Origin: Natrinema gari JCM 14663
Lineage (GTDB): Archaea > Halobacteriota > Halobacteria > Halobacteriales > Natrialbaceae
Length of the DNA: 64,000 nt
NCBI RefSeq assembly: GCF_000337175.1
Contig: NZ_AOIJ01000061.1
Location: 34,197 to 98,196 of the forward strand
Direction: 5' to 3'
Shown: positions 9,206-17,241 of the stretch, piece by piece
Layout of the letters: each line of letters opens with the position of its first letter
Numbering within the stretch: the first letter of the stretch is position 1
Translations under genes and position numbers: made by a program
Notes under the pieces: model-generated
The model's input: only the letters and a program-made list of their open reading frames with translations
What the model was told of the DNA's origin: nothing
Databases searched by the model: none

Positions 9206-9301
9206 TCCCAAAGTTGCCCGCCGCCGTTCAGCATCGTGCCGCGTGGCCGACTGCACCCTCAAGGGAATTCTTATGAGGATCGAATTAGACATCACTGTCG
9301 T

Positions 9302-10462
9302 ATGCTCGACCAGCTAGGAGCTGACCGAATGGCGAACGTACCGTTCTCAGGCATTAGGGAAATCTTCGAAGAGTGCGACCGCCTCGAGGATCAGGGGACG
9401 GATATCGTCCACCTCGAGATCGGGCGACCCGACTTCGATACGCCATCCCCGATCAAACAGGGCGCGATCGACGCGTTGGACCGTGGGGACGTCCACTACA
9501 CCTCGAACTACGGGATCCAGCCGCTTCGGGAAGAGCTGGCCACGAAGCTCGAGGAGGAAAACGACATTCGATACGATCCGGACGACGAGATCGTGGTCAC
9601 ATGTGGTGCGACCGAAGCGGTGTTCGTTACCCTGCTGGGGATCGTCGAAGCAGGCGACGAGGTACTCGTTCCGGACCCCAGCTGGACCTATTCCGCCGGA
9701 ATCCAGCTGGCCGGTGCCGAACCGGTAACGTATGAACTCGACCCACAAACTGGATTCCAGCCGGATATCGACTCGCTCCGGGAGGCCGTGTCGCCGGAGA
9801 CGAAGCTGCTGATCGTGAACAGTCCGAACAACCCAACAGGCGGCGTTCTGGACGAAGCCCACGCGACAGAGATCCGTGACTTCGCTGTCGACAACAACCT
9901 CCTCGTGCTCTCCGACGAGATCTATGAGAAAATTCTCTACGACGACAAAACACATCAGAGCCTCGCCGCGTTGAACGCAATGCGGGACCGAACAGTGACG
10001 ATAAACGGGTTCTCGAAGGCCTACTCGATGACTGGGTGGCGGCTCGGATACCTCGCAGCCCCGGCGGAACTCGTCGATCCGATCATCCGCGCGCGCCAGT
10101 ACACGTCGACATGCGCGTCGTCGATCTCGCAACATGCCGGCGTTCGGGCTGTCGGAAGCGGGCTCCACGAGCCAATGGTCGAGGCGTTTGAGCGCCGGCG
10201 GAACCGCGTCTCCGAGCGCATCGAACGGATACCCGGGATGACCTGCCCGAACCCGACCGGCGCGTTTTACGCGTTTCCGACGCTCCCGGAGGGGTACACC
10301 GACGACCGGGAGTTCGTGTTCTCCCTGCTCCGTGAGAGCGGCGTTGCGCTTGTCCCCGGGAGCGTCTTCGGCGACGCCGGCAAGGGCCGCCTGCGGATCG
10401 CGTACTCGAATTCGGTCGAGCGGATCGACGAAGCGTTCGATCGGCTCGAACACTGGCTGTGA
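9302..10462 (+). CDS. Pyridoxal-phosphate aminotransferase, class I/II (AspB-like)
   Basis: A 386-residue fold-type I aminotransferase of the archaeal aspartate aminotransferase group. Visible residues are the PLP-binding Lys239 in NGFSKAYSMTGWRLGYL, Asn177 in SPNNPTG, Asp205 in LSDEIYE, and the substrate-binding Arg247. The nearby N-terminal IGRPDFDTP matches the family. The start could be ATG 9302 or the internal ATG at 9329 (MANVPFSG); a TATA-like AATTCTTATG at about 9265-9275 favours the first. It transfers an amino group from an amino acid to 2-oxoglutarate or a similar acceptor. Within this block it could remove the amino group of the imported substrate. Confidence 0.85.
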   Translation: MLDQLGADRMANVPFSGIREIFEECDRLEDQGTDIVHLEIGRPDFDTPSPIKQGAIDALDRGDVHYTSNYGIQPLREELATKLEEENDIRYDPDDEIVVTCGATEAVFVTLLGIVEAGDEVLVPDPSWTYSAGIQLAGAEPVTYELDPQTGFQPDIDSLREAVSPETKLLIVNSPNNPTGGVLDEAHATEIRDFAVDNNLLVLSDEIYEKILYDDKTHQSLAALNAMRDRTVTINGFSKAYSMTGWRLGYLAAPAELVDPIIRARQYTSTCASSISQHAGVRAVGSGLHEPMVEAFERRRNRVSERIERIPGMTCPNPTGAFYAFPTLPEGYTDDREFVFSLLRESGVALVPGSVFGDAGKGRLRIAYSNSVERIDEAFDRLEHWL

Positions 10463-10639
10463 TTCGGACTCCGAGTACCTCGTCCCCACACAGGGGGATG
10501 CGGAGCCCGAACGGGCTGCAATAGCTGCCTCGGCCAATTTCTTCGAAGTGCTGCAGTATCATACTGATCTTTCCGCGTCGCGACTATGCCTATCAATGAC
10601 GTTAATACTATGTGTCTTGCCGACAGTGCTTCAGGTGCA

Positions 10640-11431
10640 ATGGGACTACAGCTAGCGGACAACGTCGCTCTAGTTACGGCTTCAAGTAGCGGGCTCGGCA
10701 AGGCGTCGGCAGAAGTTTTCGCCAAGGAAGACGCGAACGTCGTCATCAACGGACGGGACAGCGCCCGGCTGGAGGATACCGCCGCTGAACTGGACGAGCT
10801 CGGCGACGGGCGGGTCATCGGCGTTCCCGGCGACCTGACCGACCCCGACGACATCGAGACGCTCGTTGACCGGACGATCGAGGAGTTCGGGCAACTGGAC
10901 CACTTAGTGACGAACGCCGGCGGCCCTCCGAGTGGTCCGTTTCTCGAAACCTCGGAGGAGGATTGGTACGAGGCGTTTGACCTTCTCGTCATGAGTGTCG
11001 TTCGACTTGTCAACGAAGCGGTCGAGCCGCTTCGGGAGAGCGACTACGGGACCATCGTCAACATTACCTCCAGGAGTGTGAAGGAGGCCATCGATTCACT
11101 CGTACTGTCTAACTCCGTTCGAATGGGCGTCATCGGCCTCGAAAAGACTCTGTCCAAGGAACTCGCACCGGACGTACGTGCCAATGCGGTCCTCCCGGCC
11201 CCCCATGAGACGGCACGCATCCGGAATCTCGTTGAACAGGGCGTCGAACGTGGCGAATACGATTCGGTGGAGTCCGGGCTAGAAGCACGCGGTGCGGACA
11301 ACCCGATGGAGCGGATCGGCCAACCGCAGGAGCTCGGAGAGGTCGTGGCTTTCCTCTCTTCACCGCGCTCCAGCTACGTGAACGGGACGTCGATCCCGGT
11401 GGATGGTGGCGACGGGAGTTCAAACCTCTAA
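10640..11431 (+). CDS. Short-chain dehydrogenase/reductase lacking the catalytic Tyr/Lys
   Basis: A 263-residue Rossmann protein of the SDR family. The cofactor loop TASSSGLG (13-20) and NAGG (92-95) are present, and the C-terminal VAFLSSPRSSYVNGTSIPVDGG is typical of classical SDRs. The expected YxxxK is replaced by Ser157-Asn-Ser-Val-Arg161, although Ser144 of the catalytic set remains. A known SDR subgroup annotated as beta-ketoacyl-ACP reductase-like also departs from the tetrad. It may therefore use different chemistry or bind without reducing. The ATG at 10640 starts directly before the Rossmann strand; an upstream in-frame ATG at 10586 adds a non-family tail. Confidence 0.8.
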   Translation: MGLQLADNVALVTASSSGLGKASAEVFAKEDANVVINGRDSARLEDTAAELDELGDGRVIGVPGDLTDPDDIETLVDRTIEEFGQLDHLVTNAGGPPSGPFLETSEEDWYEAFDLLVMSVVRLVNEAVEPLRESDYGTIVNITSRSVKEAIDSLVLSNSVRMGVIGLEKTLSKELAPDVRANAVLPAPHETARIRNLVEQGVERGEYDSVESGLEARGADNPMERIGQPQELGEVVAFLSSPRSSYVNGTSIPVDGGDGSSNL

Positions 11432-11479
11432 CTCTGCCGTAATCTCGATCCCGAATCACCGTTTTACTACATCGTCGAT

Positions 11480-11657
11480 TCACTCCTCCGGCGGCACGGC
11501 TGTCAACCGTGTGCCCGCCATCGGTAGCTCGAAGCCATCGCGCTCGATGTAGTCATGTCACGGCCGCGAGGAAGTAAAACAAGGCCTTCCCGACTTTGCT
11601 GATGGTCCAGAAGGTCTCCCGACTGACCGTACCCTGTGCTTGGGCTACATCCACCAT
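11480..11657 (-). pseudogene. Frameshifted small membrane-segment remnant
   Basis: Two in-phase pieces in different frames. The first, from an ATG at 11657, reads MVDVAQAQGTVSRETFWT then a hydrophobic KALFYFLAAVT and stops. The second, in another frame, reads YIERDGFELPMAGT to a stop at 11480. Both have coding character, so one damaged gene or a deletion fusion of two is likely. The hydrophobic piece faintly recalls the N-terminal membrane segment of Hdr-like Fe-S proteins that often work with ETF, but this is a guess. Confidence 0.35.
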
Positions 11658-11967
11658 GCTTGATAATCTTTGAATGCGTTTAGTAAAGCCCTCGTCTTAA
11701 AAGGGAGGGAGGGGTAGGATTAATTGTCCAAGGGTACACCGGCTCCCGAACCCAGAATGATTACTACAGGCATCGGATTCGAAGAAACAATCTTACTGAA
11801 GAGTCTTGTTTTGGAGTGTGTCGGCTGAGTGTAGCTGATGTGTTCAGCTTCTATGCACAGTGTTATTCCCGTATCTAGTATGAGCATCAAGTCTATCTCC
11901 GGGAGGTTAGTATGTGTCGTATATTGCCACCTTTATATGATATGGGTACAGCTACATAGCAGACCAC

Positions 11968-12039
11968 ATGGCAGTAGGAATGGAGGATTCGAACGTAATC
12001 AACTGGACTGACGAATCGATCGCTCAAACGGAAGTCTGA
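11968..12039 (+). pseudogene. Truncated 23-codon frame with intact promoter-like box
   Basis: ATG at 11968 begins MAVGMEDSNVINWTDESIAQ and ends at TGA 12037-12039. A TTTATATGAT box at 11932-11941 is correctly placed for a leaderless transcript. The peptide is acidic and looks like the start of a larger protein whose remainder was deleted. It could instead be a genuine micro-protein. No homologue is recognised. Confidence 0.25.
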
Positions 12040-12250
12040 ACAACACAATACTTTACGCCGATACGATTGTAATATCGATGCTGTATAGATGTATAGAGTG
12101 GATTGCCAAACGCTGGGTGGAGCTACTAAATTACAGTGGTATGTCTGTAATAGATCCCCTCTATTGTAATCCCGTTTCTGCTGGTGCGGTGAGAGTGCTG
12201 AAAATATTACATTGGTACGGATGTAAGGCAGAAATCAGCAAGGATAGCGT

Positions 12251-13036
12251 CTAGTCCTCACTTGCTAACTCCGATGTGATGTTCGATCGGTTCGCCTCGA
12301 TCGATCTTTCTATTTCATCGATCATGTCTTGGAGAGCGTCGACTAACTCGTTTTTTAGCCGATTTTCAGGGATCCGGTATATCGGCCCGCCAAGCGTGAC
12401 TGCACCCAGAATGGATCCATCAATTCCGTCTACGGTTGCACCGATACCATGGTATCCGTCAAAACACTCGTTATTGTTGTACGCATAACCGCGTTTCGAG
12501 ATATTCTCCAATTCCTCAAACAATTCATCCCTATCCGTAATGGTATTCTCTGTTTGCTGTGGAAGGCCGTGCTCGTCGAGTATTTCGTGTACACGTTCGT
12601 CGGGGAGATCCGCAAGGATAGCTTTCCCTGCTGCTGTGTTATGGGCATGTAGCCGTACGCGATTGTGATTGATGTTTTCGGAATGATAGAGGACATTGAT
12701 TCTACCAGTTTCTTCGACGAGAAACTCCGTCTCGGCCTCAAACTCGTCTTCTAAGTTCTTTATTTCACTCTTTAAAATCTGATAGCTAGGTTTCCGGGTT
12801 TCGGCTGCGACGCTGAACTCCTTGAACCGGATCCCTACCCAGTACCGTCCGTTTTCACGGATGACAAGGCCTGAATCCGCAAGAGTATTTAAATGTGTAT
12901 ATAATGTGCTTCTTGAGATATCGAATTCGGAAAGCAAATCGGAGATTGTCGCACCATTTCCTCGTCTGATGGCGTCAAGAATACGGATAGCTTGCTCTGT
13001 TGTTCTATGCACATTCCCTTTGTCGTCTATGCCCAT
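12251..13036 (-). CDS. IclR-family transcriptional regulator
   Basis: A 261-residue regulator: an N-terminal winged helix (about residues 10-70, with TTEQAIRILDAIRR and a recognition helix DISRSTLYTHLNTL) followed by an IclR effector-binding domain (AAGKAILADLP, ISKRGYAYNNNECFDGYHGIGA). IclR proteins sense small carbon compounds and control catabolic genes. The start MGIDDKG at 13036 is chosen because a GTTAAAAG box (13062-13069, TATA on the minus strand) is 26 bases upstream. Base composition is lower in GC than all genes to the right. Its location at the edge of the catabolic block suggests it controls that block, an inference from position only. Confidence 0.88.
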   Translation of the reverse strand: MGIDDKGNVHRTTEQAIRILDAIRRGNGATISDLLSEFDISRSTLYTHLNTLADSGLVIRENGRYWVGIRFKEFSVAAETRKPSYQILKSEIKNLEDEFEAETEFLVEETGRINVLYHSENINHNRVRLHAHNTAAGKAILADLPDERVHEILDEHGLPQQTENTITDRDELFEELENISKRGYAYNNNECFDGYHGIGATVDGIDGSILGAVTLGGPIYRIPENRLKNELVDALQDMIDEIERSIEANRSNITSELASED

Positions 13037-13061
13037 GATATCGATTACCATGTTCCTATGT

Positions 13062-13069
13062 GTTAAAAG
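13062..13069 (-). promoter_or_regulatory. TATA box of the IclR gene
   Basis: CTTTTAAC on the minus strand, 26 bases before the ATG at 13036. The spacing implies a leaderless mRNA and decides between the three candidate start codons (13087, 13051, 13036). Confidence 0.5.
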
Positions 13070-13163
13070 TATTTCTATGCCGAACACTATTGATGTAGGG
13101 CGGTCTAAGGGCCGTGTTTAGTTAGCCGTGAAACGGGAGGTATGCTAGATTTGTAGCTGGTTC

Positions 13164-13735
13164 ATTGCGGATATTACACGTTTCAGCGGTAGTACGGATT
13201 GGACTAATTTGGATTTCGTAGAGCGGGAACGGACACCGCGTCGGCTGATGGTGCTTGGTATTTGACTCAATCTTGTCGGATTATCGCTTTCGAATAACGT
13301 TCGGGGATTCGTGAAGTTCGGTGTCGAGCGATCGCGGAGGGCTGTTTACGATTGAATACAGAAAGCCGATCTACAGCTAGCAACTGACGTAACTCCGAAT
13401 CATGTTGCGCTCGACGAAACCGTGATTCGAATCGACGAACAAAATCCACCATATACGACTGCTTCTGACGACTACGGCAGTATTAACTGCCCCTTCTGCA
13501 AGATCTAACCGAGAAACACGACGTCGAAGACGCTGTGTTTCTCGTTGATGGCACACAACATCTCCAGATGGCACTCCGCCGACATGGCCTCCGATTTCGA
13601 CATGAAAAGCAGGGAAATCGGAACGTTATCGAACCCATCTTTTAAGTGATAAAACGACGCACCTTCTCGTTCTCAAACTGTTTCAGTCACGCCAGACCAT
13701 CGAGAAGACAGTGTTCCGCTGATCAATTACGACGA
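13164..13735 (+). mobile_element. Decayed IS6-type transposase (copy A)
   Basis: The plus strand reads, with stops and frame changes, as a haloarchaeal IS6-family DDE transposase. Pieces in order: DWTNLDFVERERTPRRL, LNLVGLSLSNNVRGF, FGVERSRRAVYD, QKADLQ, then VALDETVIRIDEQ carrying the first catalytic Asp, a damaged middle, EKHDVEDAVFLVDGTQHLQ with the second Asp, RHGLRFRHEKQGNRNVIE with the catalytic Glu, and RRTFSFSNCFSHA. An ATT stands where the start ATG would be. At least three in-frame stops and one frameshift make it non-functional. Terminal inverted repeats were not identified. The C-terminus breaks off where copy B begins on the other strand. Confidence 0.8.
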
Positions 13736-13737
13736 CG

Positions 13738-14336
13738 CCACTGATCCACAGTTTCTGCGCCTGCGTTACTGAAGCAGTTCGAGAATGAAGAGGTTCGTCG
13801 TTTTACTTCTCAAAAGATACGTTCAACACTGTTCCGGTTTCCATGGCATTCGTATCTGAAATCGAGACCATGCCGCTGACAGGCGTAGTTCAATGACTTG
13901 TCTCCATCGACGGGAAAACACCGCATCATCGACGTCGTGTTTCTCGCGTAATTCCGTGAAGAACGCACTAGCGATAACCTTTGTTCTGGTCGGTTCAAGC
14001 TTTGTGTGTAGCAGTTCGTTCGATTCTGGATCGACTGCAGCGTACAGCCAATACTATTCATCGTCAAGTCGGATCACCGTTTCGTCGACCGCGACGTAAT
14101 CCGGACTTCGACCAGAATCGGGCTGTAGATCTGCTTTGTGGACCCAGTTGTGCACGGTAGAGCGAGCACGCTCAACACCAAATCTATCGAGAGGTCGAAC
14201 AGTATTCGAGAGCGAAAGACAAGAAAGACGGTGCTGAATACTGAGCTGTATCAACAGTCGCGGTGTTGCTTCTCACTCCACAAAATCCAAGTCAAACTGG
14301 CCGATACGAGGGATGAGAAGTGCGTTTTCGGGTATG
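13738..14336 (-). mobile_element. Decayed IS6-type transposase (copy B)
   Basis: The minus strand reads as another IS6-family transposase: PENALLIPRIGQFDLDFVE, stop, EATPRLLIQLSIQHRL, LSLSNTVRPLDRFGVERARS, TVHNWVHKADLQPDSGRSPD, YVAVDETVIRLDDE, a TAG stop, YWLYAAVDPESNELLHTKLE, EKHDVDDAVF, a frameshift, VDGDKSLNYACQRHGLDF, CHGNRNSVERIF and VKRRTSSFSNCF. All DDE regions are recognisable but three stops and a frameshift inactivate it. It resembles but is not identical to copy A and points toward it, so the two lie tail to tail. Confidence 0.82.
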
Positions 14337-14590
14337 AATTACTTTGAAAACGTGACGCTTCAGTCCTTCAATCTTATCTGAATACCGCCAGCATGTCAGG
14401 GCCAAGTCCCTTTATAAATTGAGCTACCTTATTATTTTAAGCAGTTGTGTATGATTATAATGTATTTATATTACCTATCTGATTAAATGGTTGATGGTAT
14501 CGTATAATTTCTATATATTGGTGGATGGAATACCAGCGTTCAGTTCGCAATTCTACCGAACGGCTGGGTCAACTATTTCGGTCCGGATAG

Positions 14591-14791
14591 GGCGTCTTCC
14601 AGACGCTGTCGAATCTGAACGTGAACTACCTGATTCCCAAGCGGACGATGCAGACAGAGGCGACCGTCCTCGAACGCATGGAAGCACACGATGAAGATGT
14701 AGCGGTAGAGACTACCTGGGTAGACGTTGAGCATGGGAGACTGTCGATCGTCTCTGACACGCCCTCAATTCACGCCAGTTCTGGGGCTTAG
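14591..14791 (+). mobile_element. Internal fragment of an IS4-type (ISH) transposase
   Basis: Sixty-six codons between two in-frame TAG stops read VFQTLSNLNVNYLIPKRTMQ, TEATVLERMEAHDEDVAVE and then decay. The pattern is the central part of a haloarchaeal IS4-family transposase. No N-terminus, C-terminus or terminal repeats remain. The AT-rich 14346-14590 stretch before it holds no recognisable gene. Confidence 0.6.
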
Positions 14792-15829
14792 TGTACCAAC
14801 CTCCGAAGTAGCGAGCTTCCATTCGATGGAGGATCATATCTCACTATATGATTTATTACGGAGTGCGGCGGGAGACGAGGGTCACTCCTATCCCGAACCG
14901 GGGTGGCCTCGGCTATCGGGTCCACGACACGCGGTCAGTCGCCCCGATTCACTGTCCGGCGACAACGCTCGCCCTCGTTCCGTCGCACTCGCCGCCGACC
15001 CATCGGGACCGGACCGAGTCGGACCAGCAACGAATCAAGCCACTGACTCCGAGCGATGCGACCGATCTCGAGGGTCGAATGCTTGGTTCGACTGTGCGCC
15101 AGGTAGAGTCCGCTGCCCGGCGGCTCGCCGGCAGGCGGACTGGGTACACAATGATGCTGTGTTGTCGACGACCTCCCTCGGTTGCTCGTCGTCGACGATC
15201 CTTCCCGCCGTGTACTGAGACGGTCTGCGGTACCGATCTCCCGTGCACCCACAGACGGGTCGTGGGTGCGCCGGCACTGACTGATAGCGGTCCGTCCGAT
15301 TCAGTTCCGGGGCCGTGGCGTGGCAGTCATCTTCCTTTTCCGCCACACCCCCCGGAGGAACCGCCCGACTGTAGCCTCAGTTTGGACTCACCGATTGACG
15401 GTTCCGCGGGGCGCGCCGATCACCGGCGGGCCGTGATCTCTTCGCCGCAGAGCGGATCAGGTTCGGGTTCGACTCGACGACGGCGGGTCGGGGTGTCCGA
15501 CGCCGGGAGCCGTCTCGCGACACTGGCAGCGACTCGAGTCGAATCGGACGATCCCCAGAACCCGGTCCGGCGTCTCACGGTACGGCCCGCGTGTCGAAGT
15601 TCCGGCTCGGTTTTGATAGCGCTCGGCTGTCGTCCCGCTTCGCTATCCGGCCGAACGGTGACCGCACCGTCGTACCGGGTGAAATGGACCTGTCCGGGGT
15701 TGATAAATCATATTCCGCGATATCGAATCCGAGGCACCGTTTCGGGGCTATCGGAACCACCCCGGCGTCGTTTAACAGCACTGAGACCGAACCGGTCCGG
15801 TGTGATCGTCGACGGCCCGTCCTGCGCGC
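14792..15829. other. Degenerate, apparently non-coding kilobase
   Basis: About one kilobase of high-GC sequence after the IS debris. Long open frames exist on both strands, but their translations are rich in Arg, Ser and Pro with no family motif, as expected for shadows in GC-rich DNA. It most likely consists of decayed genes, since the adjoining 15830-16770 holds recognisable pseudogenes. Confidence 0.45.
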
Positions 15830-16190
15830 GGACTTCATGCCAAGCGAGGGGGTCCACCGCCACGACGAGGTGTCGTCGCTCGAGGCCGCGTGAGCGTTCA
15901 CCGCGGAGACGCTGGAGTTCGACATCTCGATGGCGTTCGGATCGGGGGCGTGCTTTGTCGCGGCGAGCAGCCCTCACCAGCACGCCGGAGAACACGTGGA
16001 ATCGGCGGTCAACGCCGAACAGCGGACTGGGCCTCGAGCGGGTCGAACTCCTCGTGCCGGACGCGGGTGCCGTCGCTACGGTTCGGACGCGGCTGGTCGG
16101 CGACGGCGTATCGGTCACTGCGGTCGACGACGGTCTCGAGGTCACCGACCCGGAGGGATCGCGATTCGACTGCGGGCGGTTGACTGACCG
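15830..16190 (+). pseudogene. Broken VOC (glyoxalase/ring-cleavage dioxygenase-like) gene, C-terminal half
   Basis: Pieces in shifting frames match the second half of a haloarchaeal VOC protein: [18 protein letters not shown] followed by a stop, [30 protein letters not shown], then in another frame [36 protein letters not shown] and [14 protein letters not shown]. The motif NTWNRR...GLGLE is typical of catechol 2,3-dioxygenase-like VOC proteins of haloarchaea. At least one stop and one frameshift are needed, so the gene is dead or the sequence has local errors. Confidence 0.6.
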
Positions 16191-16339
16191 CTGCGCTTCC
16201 GTTCGACTCGAGCGGGCGTGTATGACGGGTACTGGGTCGATCGACGAGCTGATAGAGCGAGCAATAGGTCGTCGGTCACGACCGTTATCGCGACGTGAGT
16301 GTTCGTTTCGATCGCATTCGGCGCTAGGTTTACACCGCC

Positions 16340-16770
16340 TGATCGCCTTTCGAATCGTACTATGGCCGCCGCCGATCCTTCGTCAGACCGATCGTGCTCT
16401 CGGAGCCGGTGTCAGGAGGCCGTCGACTGCGAGACCGTCCTCGAGTGGCCCCGCAGGCGACGGACACTCACGTCTATTCGTCGTCGCGGAAAACGGTGGG
16501 GAGACGTGGCTGCGTTCAGTACGCGGTCGAGGGAACGAGCGTGGGCCAGTCGGTCACGATCGCGCCCGCCGGGTGATCGATCGGCCCCACGGCCGCGTGG
16601 CGTCCGCCGGTATCGGAATCGCGCTCCGTCAGACAGCATCGAGCGCTACGACGGCACGAGTTTCTACGACTCCGCTCCCAGCGACGGGGCGACGGTCGCG
16701 GTTGAACCGCCCGCGGTCCCGGAGGCGACGACGCCGTTCGGAGCGACCGTCCCGACCGACGTGGATTACC
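16340..16770 (+). pseudogene. Possible broken winged-helix (DUF7344-like) gene
   Basis: Fragments in three frames fit a small haloarchaeal winged-helix protein of the DUF7344 type: PRRRRTLT, then [16 protein letters not shown] and finally [20 protein letters not shown]. The order and spacing match the family, but the shifts make the call weak. It ends directly before the response regulator start. Confidence 0.35.
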
Positions 16771-16776
16771 AGACCC

Positions 16777-17241
16777 ATGAGTGATTCGGACAGCTTTCGG
16801 GCAGAGCCGGCACAAATTCTGCTGGTCGAGGACAACCCCGGCGACGTTCGCCTGACCAAGGAAGCGTTCAAGCAGGGCCGGATCGAGAACGACCTGCACG
16901 TCGTCTCCGACGGGACCGAGGCGTTGGACTTCCTCGGACGACAGGGGCCGTACACCGACGCACCGCGCCCGGATCTCGTCCTCCTGGACCTCAATCTGCC
17001 CGGGAAAGACGGCGCAGAGGTCCTGGAAGAACTCAAGGCGGACCCGGTGCTGCGATCGATTCCGGTAATCGTCTTGACGAGTTCGCGCGCGGAAGAAGAC
17101 GTCGTCAAATCCTACGAACTCCACGCGAACGCCTATCTCACGAAGCCCGTCGATCCAGACGAGTTCATCGAGACGGTCCGAGCCTTCGAGAAGTTCTGGT
17201 TTTCGGTCGTTCGGCTTCCGCCGGAGGGTGATTCGGAATGA
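16777..17241 (+). CDS. Single-domain response regulator (Rcp1/CheY-like)
   Basis: A 154-residue receiver domain. [13 protein letters not shown] near residues 14-26 gives the acidic Mg2+ pocket, Asp71 in [11 protein letters not shown] is the phosphorylation site, TSSR (about 98-101) and the Lys in [11 protein letters not shown] complete the active site. There is no output domain, so it probably relays phosphate or acts by protein contact. The ATG at 16777 begins immediately before the receiver; the long open frame upstream is pseudogene material. Its stop overlaps the next gene (ATGA, 17238-17241), so the two are an operon. Confidence 0.9.
   Translation: MSDSDSFRAEPAQILLVEDNPGDVRLTKEAFKQGRIENDLHVVSDGTEALDFLGRQGPYTDAPRPDLVLLDLNLPGKDGAEVLEELKADPVLRSIPVIVLTSSRAEEDVVKSYELHANAYLTKPVDPDEFIETVRAFEKFWFSVVRLPPEGDSE

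Larger units (their letters stand above)
11432..12250. other. Gene-poor gap holding decayed fragments
   Basis: About 820 bases, clearly more AT-rich than the flanks from 11.65 kb on. It contains a frameshifted 50-60 codon remnant (11480-11657) and a 23-codon frame with its own promoter-like box (11968-12039), listed separately. Nothing else recognisable was seen. The stretch separates the catabolic genes from the IclR regulator and marks the start of the IS-rich zone. Confidence 0.5.

Noticed and set aside
14848..16776. A long open frame leading into the response regulator, as if it were a 797-residue protein.
   Set aside because: The part before 16777 is Arg/Ser/Pro-rich with no family pattern and overlaps recognisable pseudogene pieces; the regulator starts at its own ATG.
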